A DNA stretch of 64,000 nt from an uncultured bacterium. GTDB taxonomy: Bacteria; Bacillota; Clostridia; Oscillospirales; Ruminococcaceae. The position numbers and the translations under genes are program-made. Position 1 is the stretch's first letter; every line of letters begins with the position of its first letter. The stretch spans positions 418,788-482,787 of the forward strand of contig CAJMSD010000001.1 in assembly GCA_905215965.1 (NCBI GenBank), read 5' to 3'. Shown piece after piece: positions 54,662-63,265 of this stretch. Below the pieces are notes generated by a model that saw nothing but the letters and a program-made list of their open reading frames with translations, searched no databases and was not told the origin of the DNA.

Positions 54662-54889
54662 ATGAGCGAAAAAGATAAGCCTGAAAAATCGGATTTCCGA
54701 TCTAAATATAATAAATTTGGAGTCAATATTCCTACTCCGACAATCAGATTATCAGACAAGCATCCATGCTGCGGCTGCGTGTGGTATTCCAAAGACACAA
54801 ATGTGTTGTTCTGCCCGTTTCATAATTGTGTAAAGAATAAGAAAGGCTTTGAAACTCCAAAGAAAAAGGTGAACGAAAATGCTGATTAA
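54662..54889 (+). CDS. Small cysteine-rich protein before mazF
   Basis: 75 residues, ATG with AGGAGG upstream. CCGCVWYSKDTNVLFCPFHNC suggests a metal-binding knuckle, flanked by charged ends. Overlaps the mazF start by 11 bases, the position of an antitoxin, but it does not look like MazE. Unknown. Confidence 0.6.
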   Translation: MSEKDKPEKSDFRSKYNKFGVNIPTPTIRLSDKHPCCGCVWYSKDTNVLFCPFHNCVKNKKGFETPKKKVNENAD

Positions 54890-55226
54890 GCGAGGGGATA
54901 TTTTTTACGCAGATTTGAATCCTGTGGTCGGTTCTGAGCAGGGTGGTATCAGACCTGTTTTGATTGTACAGAATAATGTTGGGAACAAGCATAGTCCTAC
55001 AGTGATCGTTGTTCCGATTTCAACGGCAAAAAAGCATTATCTGCCTACTCATATTCATATCCGAGGCTCAAAAGCATTGCCCAAAGATTCGGTTATTCTT
55101 GCGGAGCAGATACGTACGATAGACAGATACCGATTAAAAAGTTATGTGGGTTCAGTTGATTTTGAACTTATGGAAAAAGTAGAAAAAGCGATGAAAATAA
55201 GTATAGGAGTTGATTTTCATGATTAA
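54879..55226 (+). CDS. mazF: MazF/PemK-type endoribonuclease toxin
   Basis: 115 residues, the usual length. Motifs: IKRGDIFYADLNPVVGSEQG at the start, RPVLIVQNN, VVPIST, and LAEQIRTIDRYRL; the Arg and Thr that form the active site are present. Cuts mRNA at short sequences. The partner is unclear: the upstream overlapping protein is Cys-rich and the downstream 52-residue gene overlaps by 8 bases. Either could be the antitoxin. Confidence 0.9.
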   Translation: MLIKRGDIFYADLNPVVGSEQGGIRPVLIVQNNVGNKHSPTVIVVPISTAKKHYLPTHIHIRGSKALPKDSVILAEQIRTIDRYRLKSYVGSVDFELMEKVEKAMKISIGVDFHD

Positions 55227-55377
55227 ATTCGGACAAGCAGAGTATAACGACTTTATAGCACGAGTATTTGCGGATAAGCTTGATGAAATTCTTGGAACTA
55301 CCGAAAAACAGAATTTCAACAGCAGAAACACAGAAGATATTTTCAAAGAGTTTGCGTCTTCAAGGGACGCAGCGTAG
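55219..55377 (+). CDS. 52-residue protein overlapping the end of mazF
   Basis: ATG overlaps the mazF stop (ATGATTAA). Reads IKFGQAEYNDFIARVFADKL and ends KEFASSRDAA. Helical, acidic; possibly an antitoxin-like partner or part of the recombinase operon. Not recognised. Confidence 0.55.
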   Translation: MIKFGQAEYNDFIARVFADKLDEILGTTEKQNFNSRNTEDIFKEFASSRDAA

Positions 55378-55388
55378 GAGGTATTGAG

Positions 55389-55508
55389 ATGTTAGGATTT
55401 GTTATTGGAACATTTATCGGCGGAATTATTGGAGTATTCACAATGTGTCTGTGCAGAGCAGCTTCAGAAGCAGATAAATGTATGGCTTCCACAGATTCAG
55501 AAGAATAA
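55389..55508 (+). CDS. DUF3789-like membrane peptide
   Basis: 39 residues: one Gly-rich membrane helix (FVIGTFIGGIIGVFTMCLCR) and a short acidic tail. Matches the DUF3789 family of short proteins in clostridial mobile elements. GGAGGT about 6 bases before the ATG. Function unknown. Confidence 0.75.
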   Translation: MLGFVIGTFIGGIIGVFTMCLCRAASEADKCMASTDSEE

Positions 55509-55585
55509 ATTTGTCGGGTATGGTGATACCATTCTGAGAAGAAATGTGGTATCCTTGTTGGTAAAAAGTAAAGGAGAGTGAGGAA

Positions 55586-57121
55586 ATGCCTACAGTGACG
55601 GTGATACAGCGAACAATAACAGAAGAACAAAATACAAAAATCCGTTGTGCCGCATATTGCCGAGTAAGCTCAGACAGCGAAGATCAGCTCAATTCCTTTA
55701 TAGCACAGACAAGGTACTACAGCCAGGTCTTTGAGAATTCGGAAACTGAAGAACTGATCGACATATATGCCGACGAGGGTATCACAGGTACTCGTGAGGA
55801 TAAGCGTGACGAATTTCAGCGGATGATAAAGGACTGCCGCAAAGGTAAGATCGACAGGATTTATACAAAGTCCATCAGCCGATTTTCCCGAAACACCAAA
55901 GACTGCCTAAAAAACGTCAGAGTGCTTAAATCGCTTGGGATTACAATATTTTTTGAGAAAGAGAATATCGATACTGCCAATATGACCGATGAAATGATGA
56001 TAACTATCATGGGCGGTCTGGCTCAGGAAGAATCTACTTCGATTTCACAGAATATGCGGTGGTCTGTTCAAAAGCGTATGCAGAATGGGGTGTATAAAAA
56101 CGCTACTCCGCCATTTGGATATAAAAAAGTAAACGGCGATTTGGTAGTCGATAAAAATCAGGCAGTGATCGTTCGACAGATGTTTGAATGGTATATCAGC
56201 GGATACGGTCTGCAGGCAATTGCAGATAAGCTTAATAGTATGAATATACCAAGCAGTAAACAGTCAGTTTTGTGGAAAGCAGATAATGTGAAATATGTGC
56301 TTAAAAATGAACGATATATCGGCGACGCACTTTTTCAGAAAACTTTCGTTACCGAAACGCTGCCGCATATAAAGAAAAGGAACTACGGAGAAAAACAAAA
56401 ATACTATGCAGAAAATGTGAATTCACCTGTCGTTGATAAGGATATTTTTCATAAGGTACAGATGTTACTTTTATCTCGACACAGAGATTTTGTCAGCAAT
56501 AAATATGCATTATCCGGAAAAATTTATTGTGGAAAATGCGGAGCAACATTTAAACATAGGAATCGAAAAAGTGGAGCCTATTGGCGTTGCCGTACACATG
56601 ATGTTAATGCATCGAACTGCGAAAACGGAAGTATATCTGAAAGCAAAATATATTCGGTATTTATAAGACTTTGCAACAAGCTTTTGTACAATTACAAAGT
56701 TATCCTCACACCCTTGCAAACAGCATTACAGGATCTGAAAATCCGCCGATTTAACGGTAATTCCAACGTTATGGACATTCACAAAGAAATTGCCAAACTC
56801 AAAGAACAAACTCACGTCCTCGCTCGGTTGAAAACAAAGGGATTTCTGGACGAGGCTAAATACATTGAGCAGACTACTGAGCTTACAGCAAAAATCAATA
56901 AGCTGCAATTGGATCTGAAAAAACTTACACGTTCGGATGATGAGGATGAAACGCTGGAACAAATCGAAATGCTGATCGATTATTTTGAAAATCAAAATGA
57001 GCCGATAACAGAATTTGATGAGTCTTCATTTGAATTTCTGATAGAGAAAATTGTGGTTATAAATCAAAATGAGTTGGAATTTCACCTATTTGGTGGATTA
57101 AAATTCAAGGAATCTATGTAA
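55586..57121 (+). CDS. Large serine recombinase 1
   Basis: 511 residues. Resolvase catalytic domain about 18-165 with the nucleophile Ser in AAYCRVSSDSEDQ and the Arg-rich KSISRFSRNTKD; recombinase domain about 170-290; zinc ribbon CGKCGATFKHRNRKSGAYW (about 315) then coiled coil. A TndX/TnpX-style integrase. The first of three related genes in a row. Confidence 0.95.
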   Translation: MPTVTVIQRTITEEQNTKIRCAAYCRVSSDSEDQLNSFIAQTRYYSQVFENSETEELIDIYADEGITGTREDKRDEFQRMIKDCRKGKIDRIYTKSISRFSRNTKDCLKNVRVLKSLGITIFFEKENIDTANMTDEMMITIMGGLAQEESTSISQNMRWSVQKRMQNGVYKNATPPFGYKKVNGDLVVDKNQAVIVRQMFEWYISGYGLQAIADKLNSMNIPSSKQSVLWKADNVKYVLKNERYIGDALFQKTFVTETLPHIKKRNYGEKQKYYAENVNSPVVDKDIFHKVQMLLLSRHRDFVSNKYALSGKIYCGKCGATFKHRNRKSGAYWRCRTHDVNASNCENGSISESKIYSVFIRLCNKLLYNYKVILTPLQTALQDLKIRRFNGNSNVMDIHKEIAKLKEQTHVLARLKTKGFLDEAKYIEQTTELTAKINKLQLDLKKLTRSDDEDETLEQIEMLIDYFENQNEPITEFDESSFEFLIEKIVVINQNELEFHLFGGLKFKESM

Positions 57122-57126
57122 AGGCA

Positions 57127-57155
57127 TTGACAATCAAACATAATTATGCTATAAT
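57127..57155 (+). promoter_or_regulatory. Promoter of the Phd/ParE-type pair
   Basis: TTGACA (57127-57132), 17 bases, TATAAT (57150-57155), directly after the first recombinase stop. Confidence 0.85.
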
Positions 57156-57173
57156 AAAGTTGGAGGTGTTGTT

Positions 57174-57437
57174 ATGCCACAGATAAGACCGATTACTGAT
57201 TTAAGGAATACAATAGAAATTTCCGAGCTTTGCCATAGTTCGGGAGAGCCGATTTTTATTACGAAAAACGGTTACGGCGATATGGTTGTGATGAGTAATG
57301 AAACCTATGAACGGGAATTGGCAGCAGCAGAGATTTTCCGTAAGCTTCTCGTAGCTCAAAAACAGATAAACAATGGAGAAGGTCTGGACGGGGAAGAAGT
57401 GCTGAAAAACATGAGGGAAAAGCATGGATATGTATAA
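57174..57437 (+). CDS. Phd/YefM-type antitoxin
   Basis: 87 residues. IRPITDLRNTIEISELCHSS then PIFITKNGYGDMVVMS is the standard Phd/YefM DNA-binding half; the acidic C-terminus is the toxin-binding part. Own promoter, RBS GGAGGTG. Overlaps the toxin gene by 14 bases. Confidence 0.9.
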   Translation: MPQIRPITDLRNTIEISELCHSSGEPIFITKNGYGDMVVMSNETYERELAAAEIFRKLLVAQKQINNGEGLDGEEVLKNMREKHGYV

Positions 57438-57738
57438 GCTGATATTCGCTCCGGAATTTGTTAAGGACCTGGATAATACCTTTGAATATATATCTAATGT
57501 TTTATGTGCTGATGAAGCAGCGAAGGAGCTAATGAAAGAAATAGATGATTCCATTATGAGACTTAAAAATATGCCGTATATGTATCCCGAATGCAGCGAG
57601 CCTCTTAAGTCACTTGGATATCGAAAAATTATTGTTAAAAACTATATTCTCATATATGAAGTTGATGATGAAAAGAAGAATGTAAATCTTCTGCGAATGT
57701 TTTACGGCAGAAGTGATTATATGAGGTTTTTCAGTTAA
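57424..57738 (+). CDS. RelE/ParE-family toxin
   Basis: 104 residues. Core YKLIFAPEFVKDLDNTFEYI, and GYRKIIVKNYILIYEVD then LLRMFYGRSDY are RelE/ParE superfamily motifs. Target (ribosome or gyrase) cannot be told from sequence. Forms a toxin-antitoxin pair with the upstream gene and probably stabilises the element. Confidence 0.9.
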   Translation: MDMYKLIFAPEFVKDLDNTFEYISNVLCADEAAKELMKEIDDSIMRLKNMPYMYPECSEPLKSLGYRKIIVKNYILIYEVDDEKKNVNLLRMFYGRSDYMRFFS

Positions 57739-57741
57739 GAT

Positions 57742-57778
57742 AAATGCGCTTTGTGACCAAAATACAAGGCGCATTTTT
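57742..57778 (+). terminator. Terminator after the toxin-antitoxin pair
   Basis: AAATGCGC…TTGT / ACAA…GCGCATTT hairpin with five T. Confidence 0.75.
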
Positions 57779-57845
57779 GTTGCTGTTTGGGCTGGATTTC
57801 TTCAAAATTTTGTGGTATCCTTGTTGGGTGAAAGGAGGCAACGTC

Positions 57846-58787
57846 ATGGCAAAGAATCGTACAATCCCGTTTGGCTACTGCATGAGAAACGGAGAAATAA
57901 CTACCGAACCGAAAGAAGTTTACGCAGTTGCAGCAATTTTCAGCGAATACCTGAACGGCAGCAGCTTAAAGCAAATTGCAAAGCTGATGGAGTCCGAGAA
58001 AATCCGATATACCGCCGATTCGGAGTATTGGAATAAAAATATGGTCAAGCGGATCATTGAGAATAAAAAGTATCTGGGAGACGATAAATATCCGCAGATA
58101 ATCAGCAAAACATTTTTCACTCAGGCAAACGAGAAACGTGTTCAGAAAGCAACTTCCGTCAACGTAATTCCTGAAGATTTGCAGGAGCTCAGAAACCGCA
58201 CATACTGCGCTGAATGCGGTCACAAGCTGTCAAGAATCGGCGGTAATTCAAAATATGAAAAATGGGACTGCAGAAATCCCGATTGCTACAGATTTGAATA
58301 TCAGCTTACTGATCAGATGATTATCGGAACAGTGCTGACTGTTCTGAATACAGCAATTGCAAATCCAAATTTAATAGAAAACAGCGGCGAAATAAGCGTG
58401 TACTCCCCTACCGCCGATGTTATCCGCAAGCAAAAAGAAATTGAGCAGATGACTGATTCTTTGCAAGTCGATTTTGACAGAATTAAGTCAGAAATTTTCA
58501 GGCTTGCAGAAATGAAATACGACTGCTGTACTTACAATGAGAATCCTCAGAAAACAGCGGAAATAAAGGCTTTGCTTGAAAGTCACGAACAACAGAATAT
58601 CCTTGATATTGGCTTATTCAAAGCGTGTGTTTCACGAATTTGGATAAGTCATTTTTGTACCATAGAAGTTGAATTTATCAACGGAATTATAATAAAAAAT
58701 ATCACGGAAAGGAAGAATGAAAATGCCCATATCGCCCAATGTAACGATAATTCCTGCGAAAGTGCAGACAGCGGAAAACAGGGATAA
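57846..58787 (+). CDS. Serine recombinase-like protein lacking the catalytic domain
   Basis: 313 residues from ATG 57846 (AAAGGAGG 8 bases upstream; the ORF can be read 34 codons further left but over a terminator). It starts where a recombinase domain would (PFGYCMRNGEITTEPKEVYAV), has AEYLNGSSLKQIAKLM-like helices, a zinc ribbon CAECGHKLSRIGG (about 155) and a coiled coil, but no resolvase domain and no Ser. Likely an accessory that works with its two catalytic neighbours. Confidence 0.85.
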   Translation: MAKNRTIPFGYCMRNGEITTEPKEVYAVAAIFSEYLNGSSLKQIAKLMESEKIRYTADSEYWNKNMVKRIIENKKYLGDDKYPQIISKTFFTQANEKRVQKATSVNVIPEDLQELRNRTYCAECGHKLSRIGGNSKYEKWDCRNPDCYRFEYQLTDQMIIGTVLTVLNTAIANPNLIENSGEISVYSPTADVIRKQKEIEQMTDSLQVDFDRIKSEIFRLAEMKYDCCTYNENPQKTAEIKALLESHEQQNILDIGLFKACVSRIWISHFCTIEVEFINGIIIKNITERKNENAHIAQCNDNSCESADSGKQG

Positions 58788-60339
58788 ATACCATCAACTG
58801 AGAGTTGCCGCCTACTGCCGAGTGTCCACCGAGCAGGAAGAACAGCAAAACTCATACCAAGTTCAGATCGCATATTATACAGACCTTATCAACAGAAAAA
58901 AAGAATGGACGCTTGCCGGAATTTTTGCAGACGAAGGAATTTCGGGTACTCAGACGAAAAAACGTACAGAGTTTAATCGCATGATAAGGATGTGCAAAAA
59001 TAAGAAAATTGACCTTGTAATTACAAAATCAATCAGCCGATTTGCCCGAAATACCGTGGATTGCCTTGAATATGTCCGACAGCTTAAAGATCTTGGGATA
59101 GGCGTGATTTTTGAAAAGGAAGCAATAAATACACTGACTATGACTTCGGAATTTATGATTGCTTTGTACGGTTCATTTGCTCAGGCAGAGTCGGAATCAA
59201 TCAGCAAAAACGTCTCATGGGGCAAGGAAAAAGCTTATCGTGAGGGCAAGGTGCAGTTTCAGTACAAATATCTGCTTGGCTACAAAAAAGGTGCGGACGG
59301 AAAACCTGAAATTGTTCCTGAAGAAGCTGAAATAGTCCGATTGATCTACAAACTTTTTCTCGACGGATATAGTATGACAAGAATCAAAAAAATGCTCGAA
59401 GATAGAGGCTGTTTGACTGCACAAGGCAAAAAGGTTTGGAATGAATCGCTTATCCGAAGCATTCTGAAAAATGAAAAATATGTGGGCGACGCACTTCTGC
59501 AAAAGACATTTACAAGCGACTGTATAACCCATAAAATCGTGAAAAATCACGGCGAACGTCCGATGTATCTGATTACAGATCATCATGAGCCAATCATTGA
59601 TCGTGACACCTACAATCGGGTTCAGCAGGAGCTTGCAAGGCGTTCCAGTAAGCGAAAAATCAGCGATAAAACGACTACAGAACAGGGCAAATATTCAAGC
59701 AAATATGCTCTTACGGAGCTGCTTATTTGTGGTCAGTGCGGAACTCCATACCGAAGAACGACATGGGCATCTCGTGGCAAAAAGCAAATTGTCTGGCGGT
59801 GTATCAGCCGACTGGAACACGGCAAAAAATATTGTCCCGATTCGCCCACGATAAAGGAAGAATCGCTTCAAAAAGCCATAATTCACGCCATAAACAATTA
59901 CTACTCCTGCCGCAACGATATCGCAAGGATCCTCAAAGCAAATATCGGAACGGTTCTTGAATGTCAGAGGCAGGAAGAAATAATAGCTGCCGAAAACAGG
60001 CTGAAAGAGATAGACAGAGCGAGGAATGATTTGGTTGGATTGATTGCTTCGGGCGGATGTGATGAGGACAAGCTTGACAGCGAGTTTGCAAAGATTTACG
60101 GCGAGGAACAGCAGCTTAGCGAACGGCTGGAAATGCTGAAATCGCAGAATAAAACTTCCGCTGAAACTCAGGCAAAGCTTGATAAAATAATGGATATGAT
60201 CGAGAATGAAAAGTTCGAGTTGGAAACGTTCGATAATGTGCTGATACGGAAGCTGATCGAGTGCATAAAAGTGCTTAGTAAGACCGAAATACTGGTGATT
60301 TTTAAGGGCGGATATGAGGTCAGGACGGAAATTGAATAA
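58717..60339 (+). CDS. Large serine recombinase 2
   Basis: 540 residues; start overlaps the previous gene by 71 bases (AAGGAAG upstream; ATG 58723 also possible). Catalytic Ser in AAYCRVSTEQEEQQ, KSISRFARNTVDCLEY, recombinase domain, zinc ribbon CGQCGTPYRRTTWASRG (about 335) with HGKKYCPDS, then coiled coil (about 425-490). The overlap implies coupled translation with the accessory protein. Confidence 0.95.
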   Translation: MKMPISPNVTIIPAKVQTAENRDKYHQLRVAAYCRVSTEQEEQQNSYQVQIAYYTDLINRKKEWTLAGIFADEGISGTQTKKRTEFNRMIRMCKNKKIDLVITKSISRFARNTVDCLEYVRQLKDLGIGVIFEKEAINTLTMTSEFMIALYGSFAQAESESISKNVSWGKEKAYREGKVQFQYKYLLGYKKGADGKPEIVPEEAEIVRLIYKLFLDGYSMTRIKKMLEDRGCLTAQGKKVWNESLIRSILKNEKYVGDALLQKTFTSDCITHKIVKNHGERPMYLITDHHEPIIDRDTYNRVQQELARRSSKRKISDKTTTEQGKYSSKYALTELLICGQCGTPYRRTTWASRGKKQIVWRCISRLEHGKKYCPDSPTIKEESLQKAIIHAINNYYSCRNDIARILKANIGTVLECQRQEEIIAAENRLKEIDRARNDLVGLIASGGCDEDKLDSEFAKIYGEEQQLSERLEMLKSQNKTSAETQAKLDKIMDMIENEKFELETFDNVLIRKLIECIKVLSKTEILVIFKGGYEVRTEIE

Positions 60340-60350
60340 TATAGAAAATT

Positions 60351-60381
60351 GGCTTGTGGAGAAATCTGCAAGCCGTTTTTT
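60351..60381 (+). terminator. Terminator after the recombinase genes
   Basis: GGCTTG/CAAGCC stem followed by six T. Confidence 0.7.
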
Positions 60382-60396
60382 GTTGGGAGGTGCTAT

Positions 60397-61468
60397 ATGG
60401 CAGGCAATTTCGAGGGCATAAAAACGCAAAATTCGGGGTGGAAGTTGAGTGTACTGGACTTACAAGAGGGCGATAAGCAAGGTTTTAGGCGGTTTTGTCG
60501 ATCATTTTGGCGGCAGCTATGACCGATACGACGTTTGCGACAATAAGTTCAGACGATGGAAAATCGTATCCGACGCAAGTATTCGATGTACGAATAAAAA
60601 TGGAGAACCGGCTTCAAAACTGCATTCCGTTGAGCTTGTAACTCCAATTTTAGAGTATGAAGATATGGCTCTTTTGCAGGAAGTGGTGCGTGCAATCAGA
60701 AAGAGCGGCGGCGTTTGTAACGCGTCCACGGGAATCCACATTCACATTGATTTTGAGCCATATGACGCACAAAAATTGCGTAATCTAGTGAACATTTTCG
60801 CAAGCAAAGAGGATATGTTGTATCAGGCTTTGCAGGTCAATTCCGGTCGTGAGATCACTTACTGTAAAAAAGTCGACAAGCGTTTTCTTGAGGAATTAAA
60901 CAGGCAAAAGCCAAAGGATTTGCAGACGATTAAAAGACTGTGGTACGGCGATAATGCCGAATATCACTCACATTACGACTCATCACGGTATCGATGCTTG
61001 AACTTACATCCGGTGTTTACCGATAACAATATCGAGATCAGAGCATTCAACAGCAGCCTGAATGCAGGTGTTTTGAGAGCGTATATTTCGCTGGTTCTGG
61101 CGGTCAGCAATCAGGCGTTAACGCAGAAATCCGCAAGTCCCCGTGTTACGCAGAGTGAGAATCCACGGTATACTTTCCGATGCTGGCTGATACGAATTGG
61201 ATTAAATGGAGCTGAGTTTAAAAATTGCCGAAAACATCTACTTTCGCATCTTGAGGGTAATATAGCGTGGCTGCATCCCGAAGATGCGATAAAGCAGAGG
61301 GAACGGCTGAAAGCTGAAAGAATTGCTGCCCGTGAGCAGCGTGTCGAGCCTGTAAGGGACATTCAGCCGATAAACGAGAATATATGCACCGAAAACGTTG
61401 AGCCGTCAGTGAGCGAATGTGAGGATATTGAAGAAGATGAAGAAATCAGCGTAGAAATGTCCATGTGA
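60397..61468 (+). pseudogene. Amidoligase family gene with two frameshifts near its start
   Basis: The body from 60449 (339 codons) reads as a putative amidoligase (PF12224-type, COOH-NH2 ligase fold): SVELVTPILEYEDMALLQEV, STGIHIHIDF, NIEIRAFNSSLNAG. The start is broken into three frames: MAGNFEGIKTQ (60397), then KFGVEVECTGLTR (60429), then KRAISKVLGG (60464). Two one-base losses (in an A run near 60430 and in an A/G run near 60467) would restore one reading frame. Family members join amino groups to carboxyl groups of peptides or proteins. Real damage or base-calling error cannot be told apart. Confidence 0.75.
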
Positions 61469-61480
61469 CAGGAGGTCAAA

Positions 61481-61972
61481 ATGAGTAAAAAACAGTTGTA
61501 TATCGCCTATGGAAGCAATATCAATCTTGAACAGATGGCATTCAGATGCCCACATTCAAAAGTCGTGGGAACATCGAAAATTAAAGATTATGAATTAGAA
61601 TTCAGAGAAGTTGCAACAATCGTTCCGAGAGCAAATGCAAGCGTTCCGGTTCTTATCTGGGAGCTTGATGAAAGGGATCTGCCTACCCTTAACAGGTATG
61701 AGGGATATCCGAGACTTTACAGGCAGGAAACAATGTCTTTTGATTTGAACGGCAAAGAAGTAAATGGCATGGCTTATCTTATGAATTATGGGACGATTTC
61801 TCCGCCGAGTCAGCAGTATTACAACACAATTTTGCAGGGATATAGAGAGAATGGTCTTGATGAAAAGTATTTGCAGACTGCACTTGAAAATTCGTTGTAC
61901 GTTGAGTATTCTGTTAGTGCTGAATTTGATAAGGGCGAGTTTGAAGATTTCGATTATGACGATGATTTGTAG
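61481..61972 (+). CDS. Gamma-glutamylcyclotransferase-like protein (AIG2/GGCT family)
   Basis: 163 residues. YIAYGSNINLEQMAFRCP is the GGCT nucleotide-free substrate loop (YGSN); the catalytic Glu lies in LNRYEGYP. AGGAGG precedes the ATG. Amidoligase genes occur with GGCT genes in known conserved pairs, where GGCT is thought to release or trim gamma-glutamyl-type bonds. The tail is very acidic (FEDFDYDDDL). Confidence 0.88.
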   Translation: MSKKQLYIAYGSNINLEQMAFRCPHSKVVGTSKIKDYELEFREVATIVPRANASVPVLIWELDERDLPTLNRYEGYPRLYRQETMSFDLNGKEVNGMAYLMNYGTISPPSQQYYNTILQGYRENGLDEKYLQTALENSLYVEYSVSAEFDKGEFEDFDYDDDL

Positions 61973-61996
61973 ATGAAATTTTAGGAGGTTTACGGT

Positions 61997-62272
61997 ATGA
62001 AATACAAAGGGTTTTATGTGAAGATTACTCCCAATACCGATTTACATCGGGAGAATAAGGACGGTGAAACAGTTACTTGTGAAGGATTTACAATTGAAGT
62101 CTTTGCTGATGAAGCTGAAAGAATCGAAATTGATGTTTTCTCGGCTGCGGTTGGGTTTGAATTGCTGAAAGACAGTCTTGAAGAAGCGCTTCAGTTTGCC
62201 AAGGATTATATTGATTGCGAGGAAAAGGAGTATTTAAGATTAATTGAAGAATATATGTCGAAAAATGATTAA
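61997..62272 (+). CDS. Small protein of the amidoligase module
   Basis: 91 residues, AGGAGG upstream. Reads YKGFYVKITPNTDLHRENKD and a C-terminal acidic helix. It follows GGCT by 24 bases and may be the substrate or an accessory of the amidoligase; not recognised. Confidence 0.65.
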   Translation: MKYKGFYVKITPNTDLHRENKDGETVTCEGFTIEVFADEAERIEIDVFSAAVGFELLKDSLEEALQFAKDYIDCEEKEYLRLIEEYMSKND

Positions 62273-62277
62273 AATTG

Positions 62278-62323
62278 ACCGTTTAACGTAAAAAAGCGAC
62301 CATTTAGTGCAAATAGGTTGACT
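62278..62323 (+). promoter_or_regulatory. LytTR-type direct repeats and -35 before the membrane protein gene
   Basis: ACCGTTTAACGTAAA (62278-62292) and ACCATTTAGTGCAAA (62299-62313), 21 bases apart, then 4 bases and TTGACT (62318-62323). Same geometry as at the pheromone promoter (33951). The -10 (around 62341-62347, TAAATT-like) is weak, as for activator-dependent promoters. Confidence 0.75.
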
Positions 62324-62602
62324 GCTTTTTTACTTTTATGGTAAATTAAATGTGAAAGAATATGAGTGCAATCAGAAAATACAGTAAATACAATTTTTGA
62401 TTCAAAATGAAATTCCTAGATTGTAAATTAGTTTTTATGTGAGCAAAGATTATCTTGTGACTTCGAAACGATTTATGACTTGTTCTCATAGGCAATCGAG
62501 GATAATTGTATATTATCGTTGGTTCTTAATATCAGAACTTAATAAAAAACGCAAAAAAGAGCCATTATTTTAATAATTCGAATGTCATATATGGAGAATA
62601 CT
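62324..62602 (+). other. Long conserved leader, copy 1
   Basis: About 270 nt before the next gene. Its stretch 62448-62520 is nearly identical to 63358-63432, including ATGTGAG, GATTATCTTGT, GACTTGTTC and ATAATTGTATAT. Possibly a structured leader or regulatory RNA. Confidence 0.65.
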
Positions 62603-63199
62603 ATGAGGAAGAAAATAAAACGATATAAAGCAGTGTTTAGAACAAGAATTGATTTCAAACATGATGAAATTAATCAAAAGCTTTTACGTCCTGATAGCAC
62701 GTATTATTTAAAAGGATCTTCTAACAAAAGAGTTTCCTATGATGACATCGTTGATGAAGTAGTCTTGATAATAAATAATAACCTAAAATCAGAACTGCAG
62801 AAATATACCTTTATCCCGATTGAAGAAGTACAAGTTCTGGCTGTATACGAAGGTAGCATAGAAATTATATATTCCGTTGTTATTGGTTTTCTTGAACTGA
62901 TTGGTGGATTAAAAGATCTTTATGATACTGTCCAATTAATATGTGAGGTTGGCGAAAGGCATATTAATAAAAAGATGAGTGATAGATTCGGCAGATATTT
63001 CAAAGTGGATACATATGTGATTGTACCGGATAAGAATTATTGGCATATCGAAGAGAAAACGATGGATGAATATAGAATGAATAACGATATGTTGAAGCGA
63101 GATGCATTTTTCTATTATCTGCTTGTTGCGAATATTGTGCTGTTGATTTTGATATTTATGCTTGTATTCAATGCCGTTAAGGTGTTATATTTTGGATGA
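62603..63199 (+). CDS. Membrane-anchored protein of unknown function
   Basis: 198 residues from ATG 62603 (GGAG 6 bases upstream; ATGs at 62582 and 62591 lack an RBS). A soluble part with VQVLAVYEGSIEIIYSVVIG and FLELIGGLKDLYDTVQLI (a hydrophobic amphipathic segment), then a strong membrane helix at the C-terminus (YYLLVANIVLLILIFMLVF). Not recognised. Layout suits a membrane effector. Controlled by LytTR-type repeats. Confidence 0.65.
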   Translation: MRKKIKRYKAVFRTRIDFKHDEINQKLLRPDSTYYLKGSSNKRVSYDDIVDEVVLIINNNLKSELQKYTFIPIEEVQVLAVYEGSIEIIYSVVIGFLELIGGLKDLYDTVQLICEVGERHINKKMSDRFGRYFKVDTYVIVPDKNYWHIEEKTMDEYRMNNDMLKRDAFFYYLLVANIVLLILIFMLVFNAVKVLYFG

Positions 63200-63217
63200 A
63201 AAATGTCTGTTAAAACG

Positions 63218-63265
63218 ATCATTTAGTGCTAACAGGCTGATTGTTTTTTATTTTATGATGCATTA
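63218..63265 (+). promoter_or_regulatory. Diverged LytTR-type half-site before the P-loop gene
   Basis: ATCATTTAGTGCTAA (63218-63232), 4 bases, CTGATT at 63237-63242, aligned with the promoter at 62299-62323. The upstream partner repeat is poorly preserved. Confidence 0.5.
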
